Source: Gammaproteobacteria bacterium (GTDB lineage: Bacteria > Pseudomonadota > Gammaproteobacteria > Methylococcales > DRLZ01). Taken from it: a stretch of DNA of 42,409 bases. The stretch's first letter is position 1. Each line of letters begins with the position of its first letter. Both the position numbers and the translations under genes were made by a program. Below the pieces are notes generated by a model. That model searched no databases. It saw only the letters and a list, made by a program, of their open reading frames with translations, and was not told the DNA's origin. The stretch is from assembly GCA_022600935.1 (NCBI GenBank), contig JAHZJL010000223.1, forward strand, positions 1 to 42,409. Reading direction: 5' to 3'. Of this stretch, positions 14,529 to 25,432 are shown one piece after another.

Positions 14529-16278
14529 TCGATCCAGCGAAAATCTAGCAACACGTCAGGCCGATATAACTGTCAAATATCGCTGGAGAAGTCGCTTTGT
14601 TTTTGGTCTTTATGTTCTGGCGATGGCAAGTCTTGTGCTGCGGGCAGCATGGTTGCAGTTTAATCAGGATCCCCGTTTGCTCAAGCAATTAACCCGGCAG
14701 CATCGGGAAACAGTCAGTATTGATATTGCACGCGGCAGAATTTTGGATCGACGTGGTGAAATTCTTGCCAGTAGCGCGCCAGTCAAATCAATTGCTCTCG
14801 ATTTGAAGCTGTTCAAACCAAACCCGGTCGCATTAGCCAGTCTGGCAAAAGTTTTGGATATCCCGCTTTCTTCGCTTAGTAAAAAAGTCATCAAACATCC
14901 TGATTCCCGTTATTTATTAATCAAGCGTAGAGTCTCGCCAGCTCAGGCCAGCAAGGTGAAAGCGCTTGGATATAAGGGTATTGTGATTGATCAGCGTTAT
15001 GACCGTTATTATCCATCAGGTGAATCTAGCGGACATCTGGTCGGTTTTATTGATAATGCAGGTCATGGCAAGGCAGGGGTTGAGCAGATCTTTGACGAAA
15101 TGCTTCAGAGTCAGCCCGGCTCGTATATTGTTTCTCGCGATCTCAAACGTCATCGGCTTGAAAATATCAAGGAAATTGAGCCTGTTCGAGGCGGACAGGA
15201 TATAGTTCTGGGCATCGATCAACGCCTGCAATACCGTGCGTACAGCGAATTGAAGCGCACCATGATGCATCATCAGGCCAAAGCAGCGTCATTCGTCATG
15301 CTCGATATCAATACCGGAGAAATTCTGGCACTGGCTAACTTGCCCGTGTTTAATCCTAACGATAAAACTGACCGGCAATACAAGCGTTATCGCAACCGGG
15401 CAATTACTGATGTTTTTGAACCGGGTTCGACCATCAAGCCATTTACTATCGCTTGTGCATTGCAGGCCGGTGTGATCTGGCCTGATTCAGAATTTGATAC
15501 AGCTCCGGGTTATATGAGGGTTGGTCGTAACCGGGTCAGGGATACGCACAACTATAAACGACTGGACACCAGTGGCGTATTGCGTAAATCGAGCAATGTC
15601 GGAACAACTCAAATTGCATTGGAACTGGAGCCGAAAACGCTTTGGGATTGCTTCCATCGGTTGCAGTTCGATCAGAAAACAAATGTTGATTTTCCCGGAG
15701 CGGCTGCCGGCAGTTTGCCTGCATATCAAGGCTGGGGACAGTTTGAGCAAGCCACACATTCATTTGGTTACGGTCTTAATACTACTTTGATTCAACTGGC
15801 TCATGCCTACGCAGCGATCGCCAATAACGGTATGGCTCCCGAGCTCAGTTTGTTAAAACAGGATACGACCCGCTATACAAAAATGCTGTCAGAAAAAACA
15901 GCAGATACCTTGCTACATATGATGGAACAGGTTGTCAGTGTCGAAGGCACCGCCAGACGCGCCAGAATTCCTGGTTATCGAGTAGCCGGCAAAACTGGCA
16001 CGGTACGCAAAACCAATGTATCGGGTGGTTATTCGCGTGACAACCACTTGAGTCTGTTTGTTGGGATTGTGCCGGTTGAGAAGCCCCGGTTCGTCGCAGC
16101 TGTGCTGGTTGACGATCCTCAAGAGAATGGATATTACGGTGGCGTTGTGGCGGCACCGGTGTTTGCCAATGTGATGAAGCAGGCTTTGTTAATGTATGGA
16201 ATCAGTCCAGACAAGATTGATAACAACCCGGGTGACATCCCGGTCACGATTGCGTCAAACGCGTTCGATTCTCACTGA
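14518..16278 (+). CDS. ftsI: Septal peptidoglycan transpeptidase FtsI (PBP3)
   Basis: A 586-residue class B penicillin-binding protein that crosslinks septal peptidoglycan with FtsW. The start is taken as ATG at 14518, overlapping ftsL by 11 nt; an in-frame TTG at 14509 is the alternative. Neither has a strong ribosome binding site, so coupling to ftsL is likely. A membrane segment lies at about 27-44. The pedestal begins with RGRILDRRGEILA. The transpeptidase has the active-site motif STIK (S304 to K307), SSN (358-360) and KTG (492-494). All catalytic motifs are intact. The C-terminal end (DNNPGDIPVTIASN) is short, as in enteric PBP3. Confidence 0.97.
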   Translation: MLNNRSSENLATRQADITVKYRWRSRFVFGLYVLAMASLVLRAAWLQFNQDPRLLKQLTRQHRETVSIDIARGRILDRRGEILASSAPVKSIALDLKLFKPNPVALASLAKVLDIPLSSLSKKVIKHPDSRYLLIKRRVSPAQASKVKALGYKGIVIDQRYDRYYPSGESSGHLVGFIDNAGHGKAGVEQIFDEMLQSQPGSYIVSRDLKRHRLENIKEIEPVRGGQDIVLGIDQRLQYRAYSELKRTMMHHQAKAASFVMLDINTGEILALANLPVFNPNDKTDRQYKRYRNRAITDVFEPGSTIKPFTIACALQAGVIWPDSEFDTAPGYMRVGRNRVRDTHNYKRLDTSGVLRKSSNVGTTQIALELEPKTLWDCFHRLQFDQKTNVDFPGAAAGSLPAYQGWGQFEQATHSFGYGLNTTLIQLAHAYAAIANNGMAPELSLLKQDTTRYTKMLSEKTADTLLHMMEQVVSVEGTARRARIPGYRVAGKTGTVRKTNVSGGYSRDNHLSLFVGIVPVEKPRFVAAVLVDDPQENGYYGGVVAAPVFANVMKQALLMYGISPDKIDNNPGDIPVTIASNAFDSH

Positions 16279-16289
16279 CAGGTTGATAA

Positions 16290-17840
16290 ATGCTGGCAAT
16301 GTCATGTTTCGATTCTGAGCAACGGTCGCAATTTGATTGCGAATCATTACTTGCCGGATTGAATCGTCATGCACATCTGACTCTGGACAGCAGAGCAATA
16401 CAGACGGGAGATATTTTTGTAGCAATTCCGGGTTTAAAAGAACATGGGCTTGTTTATGGTAAACAAGCCATTGAGCATGGTGCAAGTGCGGTAATTTACG
16501 ACCCTGCAGAGGGTGGTCATGCGTTAGCGCAAGTACTCGCTGGTGATCATACGGTATCGGTTCAGCTTTTGGAGCAGCCCCATTTAAAAGACCATATCGG
16601 ATTGCTGGCGAGTTCTTTTTATCAACATCCATCGCAGCACCTGGATGTGATCGGGATTACCGGAACCAACGGCAAAACATCATGTAGTCATTTCATCTCG
16701 CAAGCAATCACAGGCATCAGCAACACGAATTCATCCGCTCAGCCTTGCGCCTATATCGGAACACTGGGCTGGGGGCTTGAAGACAGGCAGCAAAACACGA
16801 TTAATACCACACCGGATACAGTGCAATTGCAGCGCATGTTGTCTGAGCTGAAACAACAAGGAGCAGGAAGTGTTGCCATAGAGGCGTCATCTCATGGGTT
16901 GGAGCAGAACAGGCTGCAAGGTACTCGTATCAGCGGTTCTGTGTTTACCAACCTGGGACGAGACCATCTGGATTATCACAAGACCATCGATCAATACCTT
17001 CATTCCAAGTTAAAGTTGTTTGGCTTTCCGGATTTAAAGTTTGCAGTGATTAATCAAGATGATGCAGTTTCTGAAAAAGTGATGTCTACACTGGATACGA
17101 ATGTCGAGCTGATTCGTTTTTCAACCAGAGCTGGAAATCGTTTAAGCAAAGATTGTTTAACAATTGATCACGTTGTTTATCATCAAAATCGTTTATCGTT
17201 TGATGTTTGTTACAGAGGGCAAGTGATACCGGCGACTGTACCGTTAGTTGGAGAGTTCAATATCTCCAATGTGCTGGCTACTATCGGTGTAATGAGTGGA
17301 CTTGGTTTTGAATTGGAAACTGCAGTAAACGCCACGCAGTTTATCAGGCCTGTACCTGGGCGCATGGAAAATATTACAGGAATCCAGCCATTTACAGTTT
17401 TAGTGGATTATGCACACAGCCCGGATGCATTGAGTTCCGTTTTGCACTCTGTCCGCCTGCATACCAAAGGCAAGATAGCACTGGTGTTTGGTTGTGGCGG
17501 TAATCGTGACCAGGGAAAACGTATAGAAATGGGGGCAATCGCTGCTGATCTTGCTGATTCTGTGGTGGTGACTGATGACAATCCGCGATTTGAAGACGGC
17601 GATCAAATTATTGGACACATCCTTGAAGGTCTTTCAGGACAACAGTTCACCGTGATCCGGGACCGAAAAACAGCGATTGAAACTGTAATTTCTCAAGCCC
17701 AACAAGGCGATACTGTTGTCATTGCAGGAAAAGGACATGAATCCTATCAGGACATTCAAGGTCAGCATTTTCCATTTGACGACAGGCAGATTGCCAGGTC
17801 TGCATTGAAGCTGAATACACTTATCGATCCGGAATCATGA
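16290..17840 (+). CDS. murE: UDP-MurNAc-tripeptide synthetase MurE (meso-DAP adding)
   Basis: A 516-residue Mur ligase that adds the third amino acid to UDP-MurNAc-L-Ala-D-Glu at the expense of ATP. The P-loop is GTNGKT (125-130). The DNPR motif (430-433, in TDDNPRFED) is the signature of enzymes using meso-diaminopimelate, so the wall is the Gram-negative A1gamma type. GKGHE near the C-terminus is also typical. The ATG at 16290 follows ftsI by 11 nt. The stop overlaps murF as ATGA. Confidence 0.97.
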   Translation: MLAMSCFDSEQRSQFDCESLLAGLNRHAHLTLDSRAIQTGDIFVAIPGLKEHGLVYGKQAIEHGASAVIYDPAEGGHALAQVLAGDHTVSVQLLEQPHLKDHIGLLASSFYQHPSQHLDVIGITGTNGKTSCSHFISQAITGISNTNSSAQPCAYIGTLGWGLEDRQQNTINTTPDTVQLQRMLSELKQQGAGSVAIEASSHGLEQNRLQGTRISGSVFTNLGRDHLDYHKTIDQYLHSKLKLFGFPDLKFAVINQDDAVSEKVMSTLDTNVELIRFSTRAGNRLSKDCLTIDHVVYHQNRLSFDVCYRGQVIPATVPLVGEFNISNVLATIGVMSGLGFELETAVNATQFIRPVPGRMENITGIQPFTVLVDYAHSPDALSSVLHSVRLHTKGKIALVFGCGGNRDQGKRIEMGAIAADLADSVVVTDDNPRFEDGDQIIGHILEGLSGQQFTVIRDRKTAIETVISQAQQGDTVVIAGKGHESYQDIQGQHFPFDDRQIARSALKLNTLIDPES

Positions 17841-19183
17841 TGCTGTTGAGCGAACTGGCCCATACTGTCAACGGAACCCTGCACGGGAAAGATGTCCTTT
17901 TTTCTGGTGTCAGCATTGACGGACGGACTATCAATTCCGGCGATTTATATGTGGCGATCAAGGGAGAGCGTTTTGACGGGCACCAATTTGTTGGGCAGGC
18001 AGCTCAGGCGGGTGCAGTCGCCAGCATGGTGGAGCAACAAGCCGATTCATTGAATGCTGCTGTCAGCGTTAAACAGACAAGGCAGGCATTGGGTCAACTT
18101 GCTAAACACTGGCGTCAGCGATTTGATTTTCCGGTAGTCGCGATTACCGGAAGCAACGGTAAAACCACGGTCAAAGAGCTGACAAACGCAGTGTTGAGCC
18201 AGCAATACAACACTCTGGCCACCAAAGGTAATCTGAATAATGAACTGGGTGTGCCGCTGACATTGTTAAGACTGAGAAATCAGCATGAAGCTGCTGTAAT
18301 TGAAATGGGTGCAAATCATCATGGCGAAATCGCTTACCTGACTGACCTGACTCAGCCTTCAATTGGCCTGGTGAATAATGCCGGGGCTGCGCATCTTGAG
18401 GGATTCGGAGATCTGGCCGGCGTTGCACAAGGGAAAGGTGAGATGTTTGCCAATTTACCAGCAACCGGAACAGCTGTGATTAATGCTGATGATGTATTCT
18501 GCGAAACCTGGAAAGAAATGGTAGAGCACAGAAAAATTGTGTTATTCGGATTGTCTGAACAAGCTGATGTGCGTGCTACAACAATCACATCCCGGTTCGG
18601 AATGACCAGTTTCCAGCTTGAATATCAGCAACGCAAACAGCCTGTACACATACCTCTCACAGGAAATCATAATGTAATGAATGCCCTGGCTGCTGCGGCA
18701 ATCGGAATTGAGTGCGGATTAAGCCTGAAGCAAATCAGCAAGGGGTTTGCAACTGTCAAGCCAGTCAGCGGTCGTATGCAAATATTGTCCGGGCTGAACC
18801 AGTCGATCATCATCAATGACTGCTACAACGCGAATCCAACCTCGTTCGAGGCAGCGTTAACAGCAATGCAGGACCTGGGTGAGGAGCGTTGGTGTGTACT
18901 TGGAGATTTTGGCGAGCTGGGCACAGACAGTGAATCTCTGCATAAAGAACTGGGCAGCATGGCTCATCGTTACGGTGTCAGTAAATTACTGGCCACCGGT
19001 ACATTCACAAAGCTGAGTGTCGAGGCTTTTGGTGAAGGCGCCGAATTTTTTGAATCCCGACACGAATTGATCAACATTCTCAAACAACAATTATACAAGG
19101 GGGTAGTGGTGCTGGTAAAAGGTTCACGAGCACAAAAACTGGAAACCATTGTCGAGGCATTGACCGATGAGAGTGCTGAATAA
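17837..19183 (+). CDS. murF: UDP-MurNAc-pentapeptide synthetase MurF
   Basis: A 448-residue cytoplasmic ligase that adds D-Ala-D-Ala to the tripeptide precursor. The P-loop GSNGKTT is at 105-111, followed by [15 protein letters not shown] and [10 protein letters not shown], both characteristic of Mur[16 protein letters not shown] marks the C-terminal domain. The start overlaps murE by 4 nt; a second ATG follows at once (17840). mraY begins 2 nt after the stop. Confidence 0.97.
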   Translation: MMLLSELAHTVNGTLHGKDVLFSGVSIDGRTINSGDLYVAIKGERFDGHQFVGQAAQAGAVASMVEQQADSLNAAVSVKQTRQALGQLAKHWRQRFDFPVVAITGSNGKTTVKELTNAVLSQQYNTLATKGNLNNELGVPLTLLRLRNQHEAAVIEMGANHHGEIAYLTDLTQPSIGLVNNAGAAHLEGFGDLAGVAQGKGEMFANLPATGTAVINADDVFCETWKEMVEHRKIVLFGLSEQADVRATTITSRFGMTSFQLEYQQRKQPVHIPLTGNHNVMNALAAAAIGIECGLSLKQISKGFATVKPVSGRMQILSGLNQSIIINDCYNANPTSFEAALTAMQDLGEERWCVLGDFGELGTDSESLHKELGSMAHRYGVSKLLATGTFTKLSVEAFGEGAEFFESRHELINILKQQLYKGVVVLVKGSRAQKLETIVEALTDESAE

Positions 19184-19185
19184 AT

Positions 19186-20268
19186 ATGTTGTTGTATTTA
19201 GCAGACTGGTTGAGTCAATTCGACAGTTTTTTTCAGGTTTTCCATTACCTGACCTTACGGGCAATTCTTGGTGTTTTAACTGCCTTGACCATAGCCTTGT
19301 TTGTCGGACCAACCATGATCAGGCGTCTTACAGTGCATAAAGTCGGGCAAACCATTCGTGAACTCGGACCTGAATCGCATTTTTCGAAAGCAGGTACACC
19401 GACTATGGGTGGTGCGTTGATACTGATTGCTGTGGTATTCAGCGTGATGTTATGGGGCGATCTTGAAAACCACCATTTGTGGGTATTGCTGGGCGTCACT
19501 GTTGGATATGGGGCGATCGGCTTCTGGGACGATTATAAAAAAATTACACTGGGAAATTCTGCCGGGCTTTCCGCCAGGTCAAAATTTCTATGGCAAACCA
19601 TCATTGGTGTTTTGGCTGCACTGGTTTTATATTCAGCAGCAAAATCCAACAGTGAAACACATTATATAGTTCCTTTTTTTAAAGATGTATTGCTGGATTT
19701 TGGACTTGGTTATGTGTTTATTACCACATTCACTATTGTCGGTTTCAGCAATGCTGTCAATCTCACTGACGGACTCGACGGGCTGGCGATATTGCCGGTG
19801 GTGATGGTCGGTGGGGCACTGGGAATTTTTGCTTATCTGACCGGCAACATCAATTTTGCCAAATACCTGTCAATTCCGTATATCTCGGGAATGGGTGAGG
19901 TGGTTGTCTATTGCGGGGCATTGGTTGGCGCCGGTTTGGGTTTTCTTTGGTTCAATGCTTATCCGGCGCAGGTGTTCATGGGTGATGTCGGGGCTTTGGC
20001 ATTGGGCGCGGCAATTGGTTTAATAGCAGTGCTGGTCCGGCAGGAAATTGTGTTGTTGATTATGGGTGGTGTGTTCGTGATGGAGACTGCATCGGTGATC
20101 ATCCAGGTCGTGTCATTTAAGTTGACCGGGAAACGTATTTTCAGAATGGCGCCATTACACCATCATTACGAATTGAAAGGCTGGCCTGAGCCAAGAATTA
20201 TTGTTCGTTTCTGGATCATTACGGTGATTCTGGTTCTGATTGGACTGGCGACACTAAAAATTCGGTAA
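19186..20268 (+). CDS. mraY: Phospho-MurNAc-pentapeptide translocase MraY
   Basis: A 360-residue polytopic inner-membrane enzyme that transfers phospho-MurNAc-pentapeptide to undecaprenyl phosphate, forming lipid I. About ten hydrophobic segments are visible. Catalytic signatures: the Asp pair in GFWDDYKK (D115, D116), [10 protein letters not shown] (192-201), [18 protein letters not shown], and the HHH motif at 325-327 in [11 protein letters not shown]. The length is identical to that usual for the family. It sits 2 nt after murF and 4 nt before murD. Confidence 0.97.
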   Translation: MLLYLADWLSQFDSFFQVFHYLTLRAILGVLTALTIALFVGPTMIRRLTVHKVGQTIRELGPESHFSKAGTPTMGGALILIAVVFSVMLWGDLENHHLWVLLGVTVGYGAIGFWDDYKKITLGNSAGLSARSKFLWQTIIGVLAALVLYSAAKSNSETHYIVPFFKDVLLDFGLGYVFITTFTIVGFSNAVNLTDGLDGLAILPVVMVGGALGIFAYLTGNINFAKYLSIPYISGMGEVVVYCGALVGAGLGFLWFNAYPAQVFMGDVGALALGAAIGLIAVLVRQEIVLLIMGGVFVMETASVIIQVVSFKLTGKRIFRMAPLHHHYELKGWPEPRIIVRFWIITVILVLIGLATLKIR

Positions 20269-20272
20269 TGCT

Positions 20273-21679
20273 ATGGCTGCTGCGTTGAAAACAATATCAA
20301 ATTCGCACATGAGCAAGCTCAGTCATACTGGTATCGATGTAGAATCACGAATCGTAATCGTCGGTATGGGTGTCACAGGGTTGTCGGTATTAAGATATTT
20401 AGTCGACCTGGGTATCACACCAGTCATTATCGATACCCGTGAGCAGCCTGATAATCTCCAACAGATTATTGAGATACAGCGGCGTTGTCCGGCTCTAGAA
20501 TTTGCAACAGGCAAGAAAGCGATTAACCATGTTTGTGACGCAACCCATGTTGTGGTGAGTCCGGGAATTTCATTGAAAACTCCCCAGTTGCAACATGCCA
20601 GAGAACAAGGTTCAGTGATTCTGGGTGATATCGATATATTTGCCCTGCAAGCAACTGCGCCGGTTATTGCAATAACTGGTTCCAATGGCAAATCGACTGT
20701 GACAACACTGGTTGGCAAAATGATTGAAGCAACCAATCACACTGTTGCTGTTGGCGGTAATATTGGCACCCCTGCTCTGGATTTGCTGTCTGACCCTGAA
20801 CCGGATTTTTATGTACTTGAATTATCCAGCTTTCAACTGGAATGTATCAGTCATCTGCGTCCGGCTGCCTCAGTAGTATTAAATATCAGTGCTGACCATA
20901 TGGATCGGTATGAGTCACTCCAGGAATACACATCAGCCAAGCTGGGTATTTATGAACACGCTCAAGTTATTGTGGAAAATGGTTGTGATGAACTGGCTCA
21001 GTCAGGAACTCAGTTGAATCAGACTCAGACCCGTATCCGATATGGCTTGAGTGACGATACTGGATGCAGTTTCAGAACGGGTTTTATTGAAGGCCAGGAA
21101 TGGATATTAATGGGCAATCAACCGTTGATACCATGTTCAGAAGTTGCCTTGCAAGGCCGCCATAACATCTCAAATAGCCTTGCTGCTCTGGCGCTTGTTG
21201 ATGCAGTCAGGCTTGATATCAAGACAGTATTGCCGGTATTACGCCAGTTTAGCGGATTGCCGCATCGTATGCAGCTGGTCAGTCAAACTGACGATATCAA
21301 ATGGTTCAATGATTCAAAAGCGACCAATATTGGTGCCTGCCAGGCAGCTTTGCAAGGCCTGTCTGAACCGGTGATTTTGATCGCCGGTGGAGATGCCAAA
21401 GGTGCTGATTTCTCAGAGTTTGCCACTCAGGTGTCAAAATATATTAAATACTTGATAGTTTTAGGAAAAGATGCAGAAAAAATTAGCACTGCGTTTAACC
21501 GGCTGGTTAATATTGAATGTGTCGATACAATCGATCAAGCTGTTCTGGTTGCAGACAGGGTAGCTGATGCAGGCGATACTGTATTGTTGTCACCTGCTTG
21601 CGCCAGTCTTGACCAGTTCAAAAATTATCAGGCTAGAGGCGATGCATTTGTGCAAGCTGTTCAGAGGTTATCTGCATGA
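20273..21679 (+). CDS. murD: UDP-MurNAc-L-Ala:D-Glu ligase MurD
   Basis: A 468-residue cytoplasmic ligase that adds D-glutamate to UDP-MurNAc-L-alanine. It has a Rossmann-like uracil-binding start (VIVGMGVTGLSVLRYL, about 28-43), the P-loop GSNGKST (136-142), ELSSFQLE, GRHNISNSLAALAL and LSPACASLDQFKNYQARG near the end. The N-terminus is about 12 residues longer than usual. An internal ATG at 20309 (Met13) is a possible alternative start, but the first ATG fits the tight 4-nt spacing after mraY. The stop overlaps ftsW (ATGA). Confidence 0.97.
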   Translation: MAAALKTISNSHMSKLSHTGIDVESRIVIVGMGVTGLSVLRYLVDLGITPVIIDTREQPDNLQQIIEIQRRCPALEFATGKKAINHVCDATHVVVSPGISLKTPQLQHAREQGSVILGDIDIFALQATAPVIAITGSNGKSTVTTLVGKMIEATNHTVAVGGNIGTPALDLLSDPEPDFYVLELSSFQLECISHLRPAASVVLNISADHMDRYESLQEYTSAKLGIYEHAQVIVENGCDELAQSGTQLNQTQTRIRYGLSDDTGCSFRTGFIEGQEWILMGNQPLIPCSEVALQGRHNISNSLAALALVDAVRLDIKTVLPVLRQFSGLPHRMQLVSQTDDIKWFNDSKATNIGACQAALQGLSEPVILIAGGDAKGADFSEFATQVSKYIKYLIVLGKDAEKISTAFNRLVNIECVDTIDQAVLVADRVADAGDTVLLSPACASLDQFKNYQARGDAFVQAVQRLSA

Positions 21680-22908
21680 GTGAGCCAATGACAGAACAAC
21701 GTCTTGCATTAAAACTGGGACAGAATCATTTCTATATCGACCCTCAGCTGGCAACTGTGGTAATTGCACTGCTGGTGATTGGTTACGTGATGTTAACTTC
21801 GGCATCGATTCACCTTACCGATGCCAAAAGCATGGGAATTAATCTTAAATTTGCACTCTCACAATTTATTCATATCACACTGGGCCTTGTCTTTGCGGTC
21901 ATCGCTGCCAGTCTGCCATTGTCCATTTGCCGCAAATATACGCCCTGGTTGTTTCTGCTCGGCATTATTCTGCTAATTCTGGTGTTTGTTCCGGGAATTG
22001 GTGCCCAGGTTAAAGGCGGTACGCGCTGGATCTCAATTTCCGGGTTCAGACTGCAAGCTTCGGAATTTTTTAAATTGTTTGTGATACTGTCCATGGCAGG
22101 GTTTATTTCCAAGAATCCAGACCGGATACAGGGTTCTATTTGGGGGTTTTTCAGAGCTAATGGCTGGAGCGCGATTCCCAAGGCATTAATCAGCCCTTAT
22201 GGAATGCTGATGATATGTTGCGCATTGTTAATGGCTCAGCATAATTTCGGGGCCACAGTAATTGTGTTGACCGCTGTGTTCGGCATGTTTTTTCTTTCCG
22301 GAATGCGCCTGGGAATTTTTGCAATCGGGTTTGCAAGTCTGACGGCTCTGGGGTCATTGTTGATCATGACTTCGGATTACCGGCGTGACCGGATTATCGG
22401 GTATCTAGACCCGTTTGCCGACCCGGAAGGAAAAGGATACCAGATTATTCAGGCCTTGCTGTCTTATGTCAATGGAGGCTGGTTTGGTGTTGGACTGGGT
22501 TCCGGTATCCAGAAAATGTATTACCTGCCTGAAGCACATACCGATTTTTTATTTTCGGTGGTTGGGGAAGAGCTGGGTTTTGTCGGTCTGCTTGTCATCA
22601 TGATTTTGTACGTCTTATTGATCAGGCGCATATTCAAAATTGCCATCAGCGCGCAACGCAATCAGCAAGAATTTGCCGCTGTAATGACTTATGGAATCGG
22701 ATTATGGATTGGAGTTCAATCATTTATCAACATGGGCGTTAACATGGGAATGCTTCCCCCCAAGGGCTTGACATTACCGCTGATGAGTTTTGGCGGAACC
22801 AGCATGATGGTAACGCTGGCTGCGCTTGGCCTGGTCTTCAGAGTGTTTCATGAAACAGTCGAGCAACACCAGGAATCGCCGGATTTTGAATCAGAGGTGA
22901 TGCAGTGA
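21676..22908 (+). CDS. ftsW: Septal peptidoglycan polymerase FtsW (SEDS family)
   Basis: A 410-residue inner-membrane protein with about ten membrane segments. It polymerises lipid II glycan at the septum in a complex with FtsI. Family signatures: KGGTRWISISGFRLQASEFFKL, the loop YYLPEAHTDFLFSVVGEELGFVG, INMGVNMGMLPPKGLTLPLMSFGG, and a cytoplasmic tail of about 25 residues. It overlaps murD by 4 nt at the start and murG by 4 nt at the end (GTGA). Confidence 0.97.
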   Translation: MSEPMTEQRLALKLGQNHFYIDPQLATVVIALLVIGYVMLTSASIHLTDAKSMGINLKFALSQFIHITLGLVFAVIAASLPLSICRKYTPWLFLLGIILLILVFVPGIGAQVKGGTRWISISGFRLQASEFFKLFVILSMAGFISKNPDRIQGSIWGFFRANGWSAIPKALISPYGMLMICCALLMAQHNFGATVIVLTAVFGMFFLSGMRLGIFAIGFASLTALGSLLIMTSDYRRDRIIGYLDPFADPEGKGYQIIQALLSYVNGGWFGVGLGSGIQKMYYLPEAHTDFLFSVVGEELGFVGLLVIMILYVLLIRRIFKIAISAQRNQQEFAAVMTYGIGLWIGVQSFINMGVNMGMLPPKGLTLPLMSFGGTSMMVTLAALGLVFRVFHETVEQHQESPDFESEVMQ

Positions 22909-23981
22909 CTGCATCGATCATGATTGCATCGGGCGGAACCGGAGGCCATGTGTTTCCGGCGCTGGCTGTTGCCGATGATTTGCGAACCAGTGGCATCAAT
23001 GTCACCTGGCTTGGAACACAACACGGTATGGAAAATCGTGTTGTTCCAGAAGCCGGAATTCCCTTGGATCAAATTTCTGCATCGGGTTTCAGAGGTAAGG
23101 GAGTTCTGGGTAAATTCAAAGCGATTCAAGGGTTGTTGTTGAGTTGCATTCAGGCATTCAGAATTCTGCGTCACAGAAAACCAGGGTTGTTATTGGGTAT
23201 GGGTGGTTTTGTAACGGTTCCCGCTGGAGTTATGGCTTATTTACTCCGCATTCCGGTTGTCATACATGAACAAAACCGTGTTGTGGGTACTGCCAACCAG
23301 TTGCTCAAACTGATAGCAAGACGAATCATGCAGGCATTTCCTGATGCATTTCCTGACAAATACCATGCGATATTTACCGGGAATCCTTTACGAAAAACGT
23401 TTATTGATAAAGGTATTGACAAGTCACCAACTGAATCCTCTGAAGGTCGTACACATCTATTGATTGTTGGCGGCAGTCAGGGTGCAAAAACCCTTAATCA
23501 AGTCATTCCAGGCGCGATTGCCGAGTGTGCATTAACCGATATTGATATCATCCATCAATGTGGTGAACAGTGGCTGGATGAAACTCAAAACAGTTATCAG
23601 CAACATAATATCGATGCACAGATTGTCACATTTTTCGACAATATGGCTGAACAATATCAATGGGCAGATATCGTGATATGCAGAGCTGGCGCCATGACCA
23701 TTAGTGAGCTATGTGCTGTTGGATTACCGTCAATTCTGATTCCTTATCCACACGCAATTGATGATCACCAAACCCGCAATGCGGACTATCTGGTCGATGC
23801 TGGAGGTGCCATTTTGATTGCTGACAAGGATTTGACAGAACAGTCACTGGCTCAACAATTTTCAGCTTTACTGGCAAATCCGTCACGTTTGGCAACGATG
23901 CGAAATGCGGTAAAAAGTCTGGCAAAACCGGATGCCACCAAACACGTCGCTGATATCTGCAAAGAGGAAATGCAGGCATGA
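22905..23981 (+). CDS. murG: Lipid II synthase MurG (UDP-GlcNAc transferase)
   Basis: A 358-residue peripheral membrane GT28 enzyme that adds GlcNAc to lipid I, giving lipid II. The glycine loop GGTGGHVFPALAVA is at about 10-23. Other signatures: GMGGFVTVPAG, IHEQNRVVGTAN, VGGSQGAKTLN, and the UDP-GlcNAc-binding CRAGAMTISELCAVGLPSIL with YPHAIDDHQTRNA. The start is GTG at 22905, fixed by the GTGA overlap with ftsW. The stop overlaps murC as ATGA. Confidence 0.97.
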   Translation: MTASIMIASGGTGGHVFPALAVADDLRTSGINVTWLGTQHGMENRVVPEAGIPLDQISASGFRGKGVLGKFKAIQGLLLSCIQAFRILRHRKPGLLLGMGGFVTVPAGVMAYLLRIPVVIHEQNRVVGTANQLLKLIARRIMQAFPDAFPDKYHAIFTGNPLRKTFIDKGIDKSPTESSEGRTHLLIVGGSQGAKTLNQVIPGAIAECALTDIDIIHQCGEQWLDETQNSYQQHNIDAQIVTFFDNMAEQYQWADIVICRAGAMTISELCAVGLPSILIPYPHAIDDHQTRNADYLVDAGGAILIADKDLTEQSLAQQFSALLANPSRLATMRNAVKSLAKPDATKHVADICKEEMQA

Positions 23982-25432
23982 TTGCTGTCGATACAAAAAT
24001 TAAATGGCCGGGAATGGATCGTATCCAGCAAATCCATTTTATCGGTATTGGCGGTTCCGGCATGAATGGAATTGCAGAAGTCATGCTGAGCCTTGGATAC
24101 CGGGTGTCAGGTTCAGACCTCTCCGAGAATGCTGCAATCCGTCGTTTACGGACTCTTGGCGCAAGAATTTATTCCGGGCATCATCCCAAAAATCTGGAGG
24201 ATGCCGATGTCGTGGTGAAATCGACCGCGATTGACAATTCCAATCCAGAACTACAAGCGGCTATCCAACGTAAAATTCCGGTAGTTCCCCGTGCCGAAAT
24301 GCTCGCCGAATTAATGCGATTCCGATTTGGAATTGCTGTTGCGGGTACCCATGGCAAGACCACAACAACCAGTTTGACTGCAAGCATTTTAACTGTTGCG
24401 GAACTGGAGCCAACTTATGTTATCGGCGGGCGCTTAAACCATTCAGGCACTAATGCACAACTTGGCCAGAGTGATTACCTGGTCGTTGAAGCCGATGAAA
24501 GCGATGGATCATTCATGTATCTGTCGCCAATGATGGCAGTTGTGACCAATATTGATGAAGATCACCTGGAAACCTATGGTGGAGACTTTCAACGATTGAA
24601 ATCAGTGTTTGTGGATTTTCTTCATCAGGTTCCGTTTTATGGCAGAGCGATAGTCTGCATTGACGATCCTGGTGCAAAAAGTATTCTTCAGGAAATTTCC
24701 AAGCCGACGATTACCTATGGATTTAGTGAAGACGCTGATATTCGCGCTGTCAATGTGCGCCAGAACGGTTGGCAAACTCAGTTTGATGTTGTTAGAGCAC
24801 AGGGCGAAGAGATTGAAATCAGCCTGAATCTTCCGGGTAACCACAATGTATTGAACGCTCTGGCTGCGATCGTTGTGGCCATTGAGCTGGGCGTCGACAG
24901 CAGACAGATTAAAAAAGCACTGGCTGAATTTCGCGGAATTGGCAGGCGTTTGCAAATTAACGGTGAAAAGATTCCGGTTAATCGAGGTCATGTGTTACTG
25001 GTTGATGATTATGGTCATCATCCAAGAGAGATCTCAGCAACTCTGCAAGCTGTCAAAGCCGCATGGCCAACTCGACGACTGGTTCTGGTGTTCCAGCCAC
25101 ACCGGTTTACCCGTACCCGGGATTTGTTTGATGATTTTGTACAGTGTCTGTCCGATGTCGATCGCTTGCTGTTGCTGGATATTTATTCCGCTGGAGAACA
25201 GCCCATTCAAGGTGCCGATAGTAAAGCGTTAGCCAGGGCTATAAGAAATCGTGGACAAGTCGATCCTGTGTTTGTCTCGGATCAGGAGCAACTGCATGAA
25301 ATTCTATCTCCTTTGTTGGAAGATAATGATGTTGTATTGACCATGGGTGCAGGCAGCATCGGCCAGATTGCCGCTGCTCTTCCGGAACAGCTCCGTCAAA
25401 AACAGCCTCCGGTTTTGGGGGTTATACATTAA
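23978..25432 (+). CDS. murC: UDP-MurNAc:L-alanine ligase MurC
   Basis: A 484-residue cytoplasmic ligase for the first amino acid of the stem peptide. It has the N-terminal uridine-binding HFIGIGGSGMNGIAEV (20-35), the P-loop GTHGKTT (123-129), EADESDGSF, NIDEDHLETYGG, DDYGHHPREI and FQPHRFTRT, all diagnostic of MurC. The ATG overlaps the murG stop by 4 nt. The TAA shares one base with the murB ATG. Confidence 0.97.
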   Translation: MIAVDTKIKWPGMDRIQQIHFIGIGGSGMNGIAEVMLSLGYRVSGSDLSENAAIRRLRTLGARIYSGHHPKNLEDADVVVKSTAIDNSNPELQAAIQRKIPVVPRAEMLAELMRFRFGIAVAGTHGKTTTTSLTASILTVAELEPTYVIGGRLNHSGTNAQLGQSDYLVVEADESDGSFMYLSPMMAVVTNIDEDHLETYGGDFQRLKSVFVDFLHQVPFYGRAIVCIDDPGAKSILQEISKPTITYGFSEDADIRAVNVRQNGWQTQFDVVRAQGEEIEISLNLPGNHNVLNALAAIVVAIELGVDSRQIKKALAEFRGIGRRLQINGEKIPVNRGHVLLVDDYGHHPREISATLQAVKAAWPTRRLVLVFQPHRFTRTRDLFDDFVQCLSDVDRLLLLDIYSAGEQPIQGADSKALARAIRNRGQVDPVFVSDQEQLHEILSPLLEDNDVVLTMGAGSIGQIAAALPEQLRQKQPPVLGVIH